Assembly (NCBI RefSeq): GCF_009728145.1
Contig: NZ_WOCA01000007.1
Location: 142,867-206,866, forward strand
Direction: 5' to 3'
Origin: Ornithinibacillus caprae
GTDB taxonomy: Bacteria; Bacillota; Bacilli; Bacillales; Amphibacillaceae
Length of the DNA: 64,000 bases
Shown here: positions 42,751-52,159 of the stretch, in pieces
Layout of the letters: every line of letters begins with the position of its first letter
Position numbering within the stretch: the stretch's first letter is position 1
Notes under the pieces: generated by a model
Database searches by the model: none
Seen by the model: only the letters and a program-made list of their open reading frames with translations
What the model was told of the DNA's origin: nothing
Position numbers and translations under genes: made by a program

Positions 42751-44952
42751 CTAATGAAAAATCCCTGATTCCTTGGATTTATTCTTTAACTTATCTGTCT
42801 GTTTATTAATGGTTTCTTTTAAAAATCCTCCTACAATAAGTGCCAATAAACCAAAAATCATGAGGAATATGACATCATGAACTACTCTCTCCCACACGAT
42901 CCCTCCAACTGCTTCTCGCATCAAATCAATCGCATACGTAAACGGTAAGAAAGGATTGATAACTTGGAAAAATTTCGGCAATAGTACAACTGGATACGTT
43001 CCACCTGAACCAGCGATTTGTAATACAAGTAAGATGATCGCAAGCGCCTTCCCTACATCACCAAAAACAGATACCAACGTGTACACAATCATAATAAATA
43101 CCGCACTACATAGTAGCCCGAAGAGAATAAACCAAAATAGATGACTAATATCAACTTGAAGCAAAAAGATATTCCCTACGGTTACAATTATCGTTTGTAA
43201 GAAGCCAATACTTATAAAGGTAAACAATCTACCAAAATAGATTTGTCTTCCAGTGTAGTTTTCCTTATGATGGATATCGGTTGATAGTAATGAAATTAAT
43301 AGCAATCCTCCTACCCAAATGGCTAACACTGTATAAAATGGAGTCATACCCGTTCCATAATTAGGAATAGGGAATAGTTTATTTTCGTTTAAAACAACTG
43401 GTTCAGCGAAAAAGCCCCGTTCTGCTTCTGGATCATTTTGCAGAAGTTGAATCAATTCATTTAGATCAGTATCGTCTTGAACAGTTCGAATCCGATCAGC
43501 AAGCTCATTAACCTTATCTTGGACATATGGAAATTCACCACTCACATAATCAAGGATGTCTTTCCCTTCTGATAAATTTTCATCCGTCCGGTTCAGCATA
43601 TTCTTTATTTCAGGAATGGTTGATTGTATCGTAACCAGTATATCTCTTGCGTTAGCTAAGGTTTCTTTAGCCTTAGACACTTCTTCTTTTACAGTAGGTT
43701 CTATCGTTTCCTTATACTCTTTTACAAATTCATCAACACGTTCATTTGCCTTAGCTGTACGATCTTTTATCATCGCAAAGGTTTCATCGACTTCCGCTTG
43801 CTTATCAGTAAGAAAAGATTCCATCGCACTTAATTGTTCCTGCAATTCACGAAGACTTTGCTCCATATTTTCTAATTCATTTAATGCCTGGTCTATTGTT
43901 TCTTGATTATTTGAGCTATCTTGTTCTTCGGTTTGTTCATCCGTTGATTCATTGTTTTTATCGTTTTGCTGTTGAAGCTGGATGAGCGCCTCTTCTATGG
44001 TATCGATCGATTTCAACATAGTATCTATTTGTTCTGGCAATGTCTCACTTAATGGATTTCCTTCTGTTAAATCAATCGTAGTAGAGTCTATATTACTCAC
44101 AAACTCATTCGTTTCCATGACCATACGCTGTATATTTGCTAATTCCTCGTCTATCTTCGGCGCCATTTCATTTAATCGATCTTCTGCCGTTTGCAGAAAA
44201 TCAGTTGTATCGTCAATGGTTTGCAACCCACTTGTTGTAGCATCCTCAACTTGCGGAATCAACCCCTGTGCTTGATCAATTATTTCTCCAGCACGGTCAG
44301 CATCTGTGATCGTTTCATTTAACAATTCATAGATTTCTGGGAGATTTTCTTCCAATGTAAATATATATTCTTCAAATCGTTCAATATCAGGTAAATTTTC
44401 CTCTAACTCAATTCCTAAATCATTAAACACTTCAAAAATGATCCCATTAACAGTCGAGATAAAATTACTACTAATTTGTTCTACAATTACCGTTGCACCC
44501 TTTTGTGTAATTTTAGGTGCAATAGCATTTATTTTTTCATTTACATAATACTCCACATTCGCTTTCTCTGGATTCCCACTGACTACAGTACCTAACCTCT
44601 CGGAAAAATTCTCTGGGATAATAATGACCGCAAAATAATCACCATACTCTAATTTATCCATGGCTAATTCACGATCGACAAATTGCCAATCCATCGATTG
44701 ATTCTCTTTTAATGAATCAACCAGTTCGTCCCCTACATGAATTTCTTCCTCTCGTACGATCGCACCCTTGTCTTCATTTACAATCCCAATCGGAATTTGA
44801 TCGGTTTGACCATACGGATCCCATGATGCCTCAATATTAAACCATGCATAAAGAGATGGTAATAAAATTAATCCACCAATTAAAATTGCCGCCACCCAAT
44901 TGGTACCAATGTTTTTCAGGTCGTTTAAAAATATGTTCCAACTAGCTTTCAT
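42751..44952 (-). CDS. YhgE/Pip family membrane protein
   Basis: 733 aa. One N-terminal segment, the family motif LPSLYAWFNIEASWDPYGQT (residues 31-50), a long outer domain with coiled coil (200-470, many E, Q and T), and five C-terminal segments of the ABC-2 kind. Family members serve as phage receptors (Pip of lactococci) or in type VII-like export; no ESX genes are near. AAGAGGAAG precedes the ATG. Confidence 0.9.
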   Translation of the reverse strand: MKASWNIFLNDLKNIGTNWVAAILIGGLILLPSLYAWFNIEASWDPYGQTDQIPIGIVNEDKGAIVREEEIHVGDELVDSLKENQSMDWQFVDRELAMDKLEYGDYFAVIIIPENFSERLGTVVSGNPEKANVEYYVNEKINAIAPKITQKGATVIVEQISSNFISTVNGIIFEVFNDLGIELEENLPDIERFEEYIFTLEENLPEIYELLNETITDADRAGEIIDQAQGLIPQVEDATTSGLQTIDDTTDFLQTAEDRLNEMAPKIDEELANIQRMVMETNEFVSNIDSTTIDLTEGNPLSETLPEQIDTMLKSIDTIEEALIQLQQQNDKNNESTDEQTEEQDSSNNQETIDQALNELENMEQSLRELQEQLSAMESFLTDKQAEVDETFAMIKDRTAKANERVDEFVKEYKETIEPTVKEEVSKAKETLANARDILVTIQSTIPEIKNMLNRTDENLSEGKDILDYVSGEFPYVQDKVNELADRIRTVQDDTDLNELIQLLQNDPEAERGFFAEPVVLNENKLFPIPNYGTGMTPFYTVLAIWVGGLLLISLLSTDIHHKENYTGRQIYFGRLFTFISIGFLQTIIVTVGNIFLLQVDISHLFWFILFGLLCSAVFIMIVYTLVSVFGDVGKALAIILLVLQIAGSGGTYPVVLLPKFFQVINPFLPFTYAIDLMREAVGGIVWERVVHDVIFLMIFGLLALIVGGFLKETINKQTDKLKNKSKESGIFH

Positions 44953-45084
44953 ACCTATCTTCCTCTTATGTTAATCTATCGTTGAAATAATGGATATAAT
45001 TATAGCAATGACCACATATGTTTACAATTTTTAACTCTTTAATATGATAGAAATGGAAAACTGCGTTTTTCTATCAAATAAATT

Positions 45085-45116
45085 CGTACCCTCTATTCTT
45101 CACCATAGAGGGTACG
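45085..45116 (-). terminator. Terminator of the second ABC-F gene
   Basis: CGTACCCTCTAT/ATAGAGGGTACG, perfect 12-bp stem with an 8-nt loop 10 nt after the stop codon; T run weak. Confidence 0.7.
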
Positions 45117-45125
45117 AAATCCAAT

Positions 45126-46583
45126 CTATATTTTTTGCTGTAATGCTTTCTCTGTAATATGCCACTGTAGGTCGGCTACATTCTTAATAAATGTTTGATC
45201 ATGGGAAACCAATACAATAGTTCCTTTATATCCTGCAATAAATTTCTCTAAGCCTTCAATAGCGTGAATATCTAAGAAATTGGTTGGTTCATCTAATAAC
45301 AGGATGTTGTATTCTCCTAAGAACAGCTGGCAAAGCTGTAGACGAATCGCTTCCCCACCACTTAAAGTCTTCACACTTTTCATAAGATCCGTTCCTACAA
45401 ACTGCATCTGACTTAATACACTTCTTAAAAAGCCCTCCTCATAGTCGAAGCGTTTTTTTACAAACTGAAGTACGGTTTCGTCCTTCGGAAATTGATAACT
45501 TATTTGATGAAAATAGCCAATTCTCGCTTTTGGTGAAAGCGTTAAGTCCGCTCCATGATTTGAAATATGACGTAGCAAAGTGCTTTTACCACTTCCATTG
45601 ACACCGGTAATCGCTATTGTTTTGCCGAGAGGGAATTGAAAACTTACTTCCTTTAATAACACGTTATTTTCAATTTGAAGGGTAAGACGGTCTGCCATAA
45701 TCGGAAACTTATTATACAATTCCAATGCTTTTGTTTGACGGAACACAATTTGTCTTTCCGCTTGCACCGCCTCCACTTCCTGAAGCTTTTCCATCCTTTG
45801 CTCAATCGATTTTGCAGCTTTATGAACCGCCTTTTGACTAGTTCCTTTCGACTTTGTCTCAATGATTCGATTTGCTTTTGCCTTCGATTCCTTTTTAGAC
45901 ATATTTCCGCTCTGAGCAATTTTTTCAGCTTTTTTCATTTTTTCTTGTGCTGCTCTCTCCAGCCTACTCTTTTCTTTAATATATTGCTCGTGTGCTTGCT
46001 TTTGTTGTTCACGCTCAAGCTGTTTCTGTTCAACGTAGTCATTGTAATTTCCAGAATATACGTTTACCTTACCATCTTGAATTTCCCAGATTGTGGTGAC
46101 AAGTTCATCTAAAACAGCACGGTCGTGACTAATTAAAACGAGCGCTCCATAGTAATACCGCAATTCATCCAATAAAAACGAGATTCCCTCTTGATCAAGA
46201 TGTGTGGTTGGCTCATCGATTAATAATGCTTCATGATAATCGCTAAACAATTGGGCAAGCTTTAATCTCGTTTGCTCTCCTCCACTTAAATCCTCAGAAT
46301 CTTTTGGTACAGCTAGTTTTCCAAGTAACGAGGGGTCCGCTTCTTTTTCAGTCGGAGCTTCGAGTTGTTCTAAATAACCACATGCTACATGACGATTCAC
46401 GACGCCATTGGTAGGCTGGATCGTCCCAGCAAGTAATTTTAACAACGTACTTTTTCCCGCACCATTTTTTCCAACAATTCCAATACGGTCAAATTGATGG
46501 ATGGCTAATCGGTCAATCTTTACTATTTCCTTATCTAAATAACTTACTTCAACATTTTCTAATTCAAAACAAATTTGTTCCAT
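45126..46583 (-). CDS. ABC-F ribosomal protection protein, Msr/Vga-like
   Basis: 485 aa, the short ABC-F size. Two ATPase domains: Walker A GKNGAGKSTLL and GVNGSGKSTLL; signatures LSGGEQTRLKLA and LSGGEAIRLQLC; Walker B ALLIDEPTTHLD and ILLLDEPTNFLD. The linker (about 170-270) is long, basic and helical (KQAHEQYIKEKSRLERAAQE), as in antibiotic-resistance ABC-F proteins. With its attenuated leader this is probably a resistance factor for macrolide, lincosamide, streptogramin or pleuromutilin drugs; which one is not readable from sequence. Confidence 0.9.
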   Translation of the reverse strand: MEQICFELENVEVSYLDKEIVKIDRLAIHQFDRIGIVGKNGAGKSTLLKLLAGTIQPTNGVVNRHVACGYLEQLEAPTEKEADPSLLGKLAVPKDSEDLSGGEQTRLKLAQLFSDYHEALLIDEPTTHLDQEGISFLLDELRYYYGALVLISHDRAVLDELVTTIWEIQDGKVNVYSGNYNDYVEQKQLEREQQKQAHEQYIKEKSRLERAAQEKMKKAEKIAQSGNMSKKESKAKANRIIETKSKGTSQKAVHKAAKSIEQRMEKLQEVEAVQAERQIVFRQTKALELYNKFPIMADRLTLQIENNVLLKEVSFQFPLGKTIAITGVNGSGKSTLLRHISNHGADLTLSPKARIGYFHQISYQFPKDETVLQFVKKRFDYEEGFLRSVLSQMQFVGTDLMKSVKTLSGGEAIRLQLCQLFLGEYNILLLDEPTNFLDIHAIEGLEKFIAGYKGTIVLVSHDQTFIKNVADLQWHITEKALQQKI

Positions 46584-46666
46584 ATTCGCTACCTCCGAAA
46601 AATTGATTGATTTCGTATCGATAGCTAGGATCGATACAAGTTAGTTGAACACATACTTAACTCGTA

Positions 46667-46690
46667 TCAATAGAAAAGTAACATCATCAT
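46667..46690 (-). CDS. Leader mini-ORF 2 (seven codons) before ABC-F gene
   Basis: Reads MMMLLFY after GGGAGGG with a 6-nt spacer, immediately behind the attenuator and just before a long stem (GATACGAGTTA with TAACTTGTATC). Size and setting match stalling peptides of resistance genes. Translation is unproven. Confidence 0.45.
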   Translation of the reverse strand: MMMLLFY

Positions 46691-46710
46691 ATGAATCCCT
46701 CCCTAAACAT

Positions 46711-46740
46711 AAAAATCACAAGCAATCTGCTTGTGATTTT
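46711..46740 (-). terminator. Attenuator in the second ABC-F leader
   Basis: AAAATCACAAGCA/TGCTTGTGATTTT, perfect 13-bp stem with a 3-nt loop and T5, placed 128 nt before the structural gene and 220 nt after the first mini-ORF. Confidence 0.75.
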
Positions 46741-46960
46741 CTGGTAAGTAAGAGGGAAAAGTCCTGTCTTCATCTCTCATTAGTAGTCAATATAGCAAAA
46801 TAAAAAGAAAGACAGAGAAATCCGCCTTTCTTCAACTTACAGCATTGTATTGAATAGAAGAATATTAAAAAAGGGCAGACTAGTCCCACTTACTCTGTAT
46901 ACACAAAAACAGAGTCTTTGAACGTATAAAATTACTGGTTCAAAGTTGGGAATCGTAGTC

Positions 46961-46969
46961 TCATTGCAT
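46961..46969 (-). CDS. Leader mini-ORF 1 (ATG CAA TGA)
   Basis: A two-codon frame preceded by AAGGTG at 4 nt and, 15 nt further up, by AAGGAGG. Very short upstream ORFs with such sites precede antibiotic-induced ABC-F genes such as Listeria lmo0919. It could be chance. Confidence 0.3.
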   Translation of the reverse strand: MQ

Positions 46970-47135
46970 GTGTCACCTTTCTAATATCCTCCTTAATCGT
47001 TTTTATTTACAAGGATATTATATCTTCTGAATTGGAAAAAGTCAAAATGAGATTTATGATTACAGCTAGTGCGTTGGTGACAGCACTTCTCATGGACTCT
47101 TTGACCACTTTTTGTGAGTGTTTTGTCCGTGAGAT

Positions 47136-47212
47136 GGGACAGTGGACCTGATGGGACGGTGGACCTGACCCTCCGTCCCAATATCTCAATGGGACAAGGG
47201 ACCTGACCCTAC
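47136..47212. repeat. REP-like cluster at the 3' end of the SNF2 gene
   Basis: Three units in a row: GGGACAGTGGACCTGAT, GGGACGGTGGACCTGACCC (facing CCGTCCC) and GGGACAAGGGACCTGACCC. The last abuts the SNF2 stop codon and no other terminator is seen, so the repeat may end the transcript. Confidence 0.7.
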
Positions 47213-50200
47213 CCCAACAATTCTTGGATGTCTTCTTCGGTTAGGGTTTCGAGTTGTTCATCATTGGGGTCGATTATTTCTTCTATTAAGTGTCGTTTTT
47301 TATTCTGGAGTTCATTCATTTTTTCTTCGATTGTCCCTTTGGCAACCAACTTAATCACCTGAACAGTTTGCTTCTGACCTATACGATGGGCACGGTCGGC
47401 AGCTTGTTCCTCAACAGCAGGATTCCACCAACTATCATAAAAGATTACAGTATCCGCACCCGTTAGATTAAGTCCTGTCCCACCTGCTTTTAAGGAAATG
47501 AGAAAGATATCATGTTCGCCATTATTATATCGATTACATAAGTCTACTCTTTCCTCTGATGGTATCTGCCCATCCAAATAGAAATAAGGAATTCCTTGAA
47601 AAGCTAATTCTTGACCAATTAAGTTTAACATCTTTGTAAATTGTGAAAAAATCAATACTCTACGGCCGGATTGCTTAGATTCATCGATAATTTGCTTCAG
47701 TTGTTCAAATTTTGCAGAACTTCCCTCATAATCATCTACAAATAGTCTTGGATGACAACAAATTTGACGTAGGCGTGTTAAACCAGCCAGGATTTTAATT
47801 CGATTTTTTCGTATCGTTTCTTTATCTAGATGTTTTAATGTATCATGTCTCAGCTTTGCCAAATAACTAGCATATAATTTCTTCTGCTCTGGATGCATTT
47901 CACTAGATTCAATTGCTTCATGCTTCTCAGGCAACTCCCTCAACACATCCTCTTTCACCCTACGTAGCATAAATGGACGAATCCTTCGTGAGATTTGTTT
48001 TTTCGTTAAGTTACTATACTCTTTTAACCCTAAGAATAGTTCAGGAAATACAACATGAAAAATGGACCACAGCTCCTCCAATGCATTTTCCATCGGTGTA
48101 CCTGTTAAGGCAAACCGATGATTTGCCTTGAGTTTTTTCACTCCACGAGCGGTTTGAGTTAATGGATTTTTAAATACTTGTGCCTCATCAAAAAATATGA
48201 CGTGAAACTCTTGATTTTCATACCATTTAAGATCACTACGCAGCAATGGATAGCTTGTAATGAACACGTCTATATCATTCGTCTCGCTTTGAAGCATTAC
48301 TCGATCTGCCTTGTTACCATCGATGATAATCGTCTGAATTTCTGGTGCAAATTTCATAATTTCACTTTGCCAGTTATACGTAACCGACGAAGGACAGACA
48401 ATCAATGCTGGCTGCTTGCTTTCACGAATAGATGGGAGCTCGGATAATATAAATGCGATACTTTGTACCGTCTTTCCAAGTCCCATGTCGTCTGCAAGAA
48501 TTCCTCCAAATCCATAACTTGCAAGGGATTTCATCCATTTATAACCAAGCTTTTGATAATTTCGTAAAACACCATCTAATGGTGCTGGAACCTCAAATTG
48601 TAATTGATCAGGATGGTTAATAGTTGCTAAAAACTCACGGAAAGATGTTTCTAATGAAACGGTATTACTATCCTCCATCGTATTTAGTAACCTCAGCCCC
48701 TCCACAACAGGTACTTCAAATTGCTTTTCCCATTCATCATCCTGAACAGGTGCAGCATGCAAGAAGCGTTGAATCTCTTGCATTTCTCTAGTTTCTAAGG
48801 ATAGTAATGCACCGTCTCGTAATCGGTAATATTTTCGCTTTTCCTCCAGTGCAGCTAATACTTCTTTAATCTCTTGTTCTGGAATACCGTCCATTTCAAA
48901 CGTAAAATCAAGCCAATTGGTCCGTTCCTTTTTATGCTTTACTTTAATCATCGGTATGGTACTTTTGGGAATAATTCGTGCACGAACTGCAGTAGTAGCA
49001 TACACTTGCACTAATTTTTGTAACTTAGGCAGTTCATGGTATAAAAAGTTATACTCTAATTCTTCATTTTGTAGGAAGTAGCCACTTTCTGTTTGATTGA
49101 ACTGACTCTCCTCCATCAACTGAAGAACTTCTTCCTCCTTTACCGTATCTCTTATAATCATCGATCCCAACTGAGGTTGTCTGTTATCCAGTGGATTAAT
49201 GACCACATTTTCATAATGAAATTCTACTCCAGCAAGCAAACGATTTTTAACCCGATCTAAGTAAAGCTTTGCCTGTAGTGGAGTTTTTTGCAGTTGGGCA
49301 GTAATTTCTCCCGATAAATGAACCTCCCCCATTTTCCTTAATGCGGGTAAAAGCTGTTCCATGTAGTATTTTAATTGATGACCTGGTATGGGAATTTCAT
49401 TCGTACCAGAATGCTCTACTATTCTTTTTAATTCAAATAAACGCTCTGATTCTTCTCTTGTTACCGCTACAATTTTCCCTTCAAAGAGGACGGTGTCATA
49501 TTGCTTTAAAACTACCATTTGATTGAAACCGTCAATGACAAGCTTATATCCACTACCTTTGTTTCCCGTAAATACAAATGTTAATGGTAAAGGATCCTCC
49601 GACATATGGAAGTCACGGATATTCCTCTCCCCATATTGTAGAGTCACTTTTGAGGCATGTACCAATAAGGGTGCTAATCTCTTCCAGGAAGAAGCTGGAA
49701 CGAGAACCATAGCTTTGTTATATTGGCGGTTGGGAACAGAAAGGATTGCACGACGATATATTTTTTCATCTTCTACGATAAGCATTAGCTGATGAATAAC
49801 TGTATCGTCCACTTTTTCAAAGCAATGTTCAATGGGATCGTAAGTCAATTCTTTAGAGATACCATATTTTCTACCTTCCCTTACATGTTCAAGAAATTCC
49901 CGTATATCAGCTATTCGCTGTGATGCTATGGACAGTTCAACACCAAACATATAATCCCCGTTATCAATAGCAACGACTTTACAGAAAATAGCCATATCGA
50001 GGACCTTTCTATTTTCAAAATGGAGCTGTTGTCCACTTACAGGAGTTGGTTTCGACTCAAATAAATGTAACAATCCTTCAGAAAGTTGACCCTCTGTTTG
50101 GTCAGCGAGTATCTGTTCTTTTCTATGTTGTTTCTTTTCTTTTTGTTGATGATACAGCGCGATTAACACGGCAGCAATATGTTGGCAATCTTTCTTGAAA

Positions 50201-50418
50201 GAAGACAACGATGGGCAACTGCAATTCGCTTTGAATCCATTTCTTTGTTTTTCGAGGTGGACATGAAAATCCTCGATACCTTTAACTGTAGCTTGAATAG
50301 AATCGATCGTTACCTCTTCGACAAGTACCTTCCCATTACGATAAAAGGCATCTCCTCTTTTAAAGGAGACAGCCCCACATCGATCTTTGATGTATTTTTG
50401 ATTTAATGTGATATCCAT
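47209..50418 (-). CDS. SWIM zinc-finger SNF2-family helicase
   Basis: 1069 aa. A SWIM finger (CSCPSLSSFKKDCQH, near residues 66-80), a central SNF2-associated region (250-600), and the ATPase with DDMGLGKTVQS (motif I), FFDEAQVFKNP (motif II), LTGTPMEN (III) and the C-terminal GGTGLNLTGADTVIFYDSWW plus ADRAHRIGQ (V-VI). It should translocate along double-stranded DNA and remodel protein-DNA complexes, as suggested for B. subtilis YwqA. GAGGAG precedes the ATG. Confidence 0.92.
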   Translation of the reverse strand: MDITLNQKYIKDRCGAVSFKRGDAFYRNGKVLVEEVTIDSIQATVKGIEDFHVHLEKQRNGFKANCSCPSLSSFKKDCQHIAAVLIALYHQQKEKKQHRKEQILADQTEGQLSEGLLHLFESKPTPVSGQQLHFENRKVLDMAIFCKVVAIDNGDYMFGVELSIASQRIADIREFLEHVREGRKYGISKELTYDPIEHCFEKVDDTVIHQLMLIVEDEKIYRRAILSVPNRQYNKAMVLVPASSWKRLAPLLVHASKVTLQYGERNIRDFHMSEDPLPLTFVFTGNKGSGYKLVIDGFNQMVVLKQYDTVLFEGKIVAVTREESERLFELKRIVEHSGTNEIPIPGHQLKYYMEQLLPALRKMGEVHLSGEITAQLQKTPLQAKLYLDRVKNRLLAGVEFHYENVVINPLDNRQPQLGSMIIRDTVKEEEVLQLMEESQFNQTESGYFLQNEELEYNFLYHELPKLQKLVQVYATTAVRARIIPKSTIPMIKVKHKKERTNWLDFTFEMDGIPEQEIKEVLAALEEKRKYYRLRDGALLSLETREMQEIQRFLHAAPVQDDEWEKQFEVPVVEGLRLLNTMEDSNTVSLETSFREFLATINHPDQLQFEVPAPLDGVLRNYQKLGYKWMKSLASYGFGGILADDMGLGKTVQSIAFILSELPSIRESKQPALIVCPSSVTYNWQSEIMKFAPEIQTIIIDGNKADRVMLQSETNDIDVFITSYPLLRSDLKWYENQEFHVIFFDEAQVFKNPLTQTARGVKKLKANHRFALTGTPMENALEELWSIFHVVFPELFLGLKEYSNLTKKQISRRIRPFMLRRVKEDVLRELPEKHEAIESSEMHPEQKKLYASYLAKLRHDTLKHLDKETIRKNRIKILAGLTRLRQICCHPRLFVDDYEGSSAKFEQLKQIIDESKQSGRRVLIFSQFTKMLNLIGQELAFQGIPYFYLDGQIPSEERVDLCNRYNNGEHDIFLISLKAGGTGLNLTGADTVIFYDSWWNPAVEEQAADRAHRIGQKQTVQVIKLVAKGTIEEKMNELQNKKRHLIEEIIDPNDEQLETLTEEDIQELLG

Positions 50419-50599
50419 GAAGTCATCTCCTCATTAGCAAGACCGAGCTTAAATCTTCTTCTATAAATTTATCACGAACCTAAAAAACTATCTAGTCACC
50501 GATCACTACTGACAGTGAGGAAATCTAAAGGAAACGGTCTAAAGTACAGAAAGTATAGTGCACTTAGGGTAGAAAAGCTTTCTTATCCGGTAAAAAGAA

Positions 50600-50635
50600 A
50601 AGGCTAATGCTAGGTGTAGAGCCTATATTAGCCTT
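50600..50635 (-). terminator. Terminator overlapping the end of the next gene
   Basis: AAGGCTAATATAGGC / ...TAGCATTAGCCTT arms enclose the TAA stop of the 50628-51560 gene; T5 follows on the minus strand. The last two codons lie in the stem. Confidence 0.65.
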
Positions 50636-51560
50636 CATTATAATGATAAACTTCATCCTCAAATGTTTCCCCATTACTATAGACTACTTTAATGACGAGG
50701 CGCATACTTTCAAATGGTTCAACCTTTTTCAAATGAAAAAATCGAGTCATGGCATCTGAACTGTTTTTATTCTGCAATTCTATTTCTTCTTCGCCAATTA
50801 ATGTATCTTCCTCATACATTAAAAGATAAGCTTCTTCTACTATCAGAGACAAATCTCCCATATTATGATGGACCAAATGCACGTCAATGTCTTCATCATC
50901 CATATCGAGATCAGTTTGTATGGTTCCATAATAATTCGCTCCAAATGCCCCTAGGTATTCGGTTTGGACTTCTCCACTATGAATCGTATCCTCATGTGAA
51001 ACAGTTACATAATATTTAAGTGTCTCTTGTTCCTCTGCTTTTCTTGCTTCCATCTCTTGTATGCTTATTTCTTCATGGGCATGTGCACTATGTCGTATTA
51101 AAGCAACTTCCCATTGTGGCACTAGATCAATCTCCAGTGGGATAGTTACTTGAAATAGCCCCTGTTCAATTTCATCCGCTGGTATAGCTGTGTAATCTTC
51201 TCGTTCTCCATACGTATAATGGAAAAGTACTTCCGAATCGCTATGAAGCTCTTTCACTTGCCATTCAAAGGAACCTTCCACTGTCCCCCCTGTTGAGTCA
51301 TTTGTATTTATTTCCATAATTGCCCTACTTATCAATCTCTGCTCCTCTTTGAAGTCATTCACTACATTTTGTATATTACTAGATTGATTGTTTACATTAC
51401 CATTAATGGTGTGTTGCATGTGAAAGATGTCATTTACTTGATTCTCAATATCATTTATTTTAAATAATAATGTAACATTTACTATTAAACTAATGCCTAA
51501 TGTCATAGATACAAAGATCATAAAATTCTTTATGTAGTTTTTACGATTAATTATTTTCAC
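50628..51560 (-). CDS. Membrane-anchored extracellular protein, unknown
   Basis: 310 aa. One hydrophobic segment (residues 12-33), then a heptad-like stretch with many N, Q and I (FKINDIENQVNDIF), then a beta-rich, strongly acidic outer domain. Start GTG (AGAGG directly before it) is the only one that keeps the anchor. No family recognised. Confidence 0.65.
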   Translation of the reverse strand: MKIINRKNYIKNFMIFVSMTLGISLIVNVTLLFKINDIENQVNDIFHMQHTINGNVNNQSSNIQNVVNDFKEEQRLISRAIMEINTNDSTGGTVEGSFEWQVKELHSDSEVLFHYTYGEREDYTAIPADEIEQGLFQVTIPLEIDLVPQWEVALIRHSAHAHEEISIQEMEARKAEEQETLKYYVTVSHEDTIHSGEVQTEYLGAFGANYYGTIQTDLDMDDEDIDVHLVHHNMGDLSLIVEEAYLLMYEEDTLIGEEEIELQNKNSSDAMTRFFHLKKVEPFESMRLVIKVVYSNGETFEDEVYHYNEG

Positions 51561-51625
51561 CCTCTAACTCTTTAAAATAATTCCTGTAACTAACATTTTA
51601 TCATATTAGAATTTAATTATTAATA

Positions 51626-51659
51626 AAGGACTAGACAATGCAATAGATGTCTAGTCCTT
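51626..51659 (-). terminator. Terminator of the small SASP-like gene
   Basis: AAGGACTAGACA/TGTCTAGTCCTT, perfect 12-bp stem, 10-nt loop, then TTATTAAT. Confidence 0.7.
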
Positions 51660-51680
51660 CCATATATTCCATGCTCCGGA

Positions 51681-51839
51681 TTAAAACTTCCATAGGTCAG
51701 CCCTAATTTGTCTCCCTTTTTCTTCATCTAATCTTTTAGATTCTGAAGTATCAAATTCGTTGGAAAACTCAGCGTCTTGATTAATTGATTTCTGTTTTTT
51801 CTTTTGATCGGTATTTCTATTATTCGTATGATTTGGCAT
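51681..51839 (-). CDS. Gamma-type SASP-like small protein (paralogue)
   Basis: 52 aa, ATG 9 nt after GAGAAGGAGGG. Begins MPNHTNNRNTDQKKK and contains QDAEFSNEFDTSES; it ends RADLWKF. It lines up along its length with the protein of 39879-40043, which has the same spaced TEF/AEF block and RAD-x-W end. Too short to be in most gene calls. Probably a spore protein. Confidence 0.6.
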   Translation of the reverse strand: MPNHTNNRNTDQKKKQKSINQDAEFSNEFDTSESKRLDEEKGRQIRADLWKF

Positions 51840-51947
51840 GTATTTCCCTCCTTCTCGCTGTTTATTATAAGGATAAAATCAGGAAATATGTGTGGGCTAA
51901 TAGGGGGGAAAAATAATAAGGCAAGCTAATTCTTGTCTATTAGAGGC

Positions 51948-51969
51948 TGGGACAAGGGACCTGACCCTC
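51948..51969 (-). repeat. REP-like single unit
   Basis: GGGACAAGGGACCTGACCCT in the gap between the SASP-like gene and the pseudouridine synthase gene. Single arm only; no facing copy. Confidence 0.65.
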
Positions 51970-52094
51970 AATTACTTTTAAATACTTCCAGAGCGTTTGC
52001 TGTTTTACGTCTCTATCTCTGTTGGCACAGCATCTTGCCCAGCTGATGGCCAGGATTTTATTTTGATAATCTATATAATGCAGCAGATTTAAAC

Positions 52095-52139
52095 ATGTAT
52101 AGGGATAAACAGAAAAATAAACCTAGCTTCTGTGAGTAA
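52095..52139 (+). CDS. Possible leader peptide before RluA-type gene
   Basis: 14 codons (MYRDKQKNKPSFCE) whose TAA lies in the first arm of the terminator at 52134. No good ribosome binding site, so support rests on position only. Confidence 0.25.
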   Translation: MYRDKQKNKPSFCE

Positions 52140-52159
52140 CATTTTGTTACTCTTTTTTT
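52134..52159 (+). terminator. Attenuator before the RluA-type gene
   Basis: GAGTAAC/GTTACTC, 7-bp stem, 5-nt loop, T7, with no gene upstream on this strand to terminate. It lies 160 nt before the start codon, so it acts in the leader. Confidence 0.7.

Noticed and set aside
47007..47189. Two short minus-strand frames across the REP-like cluster
   Set aside because: They consist of the repeat (SGPLSHLTDK and similar), differ between copies and have no ribosome binding site.
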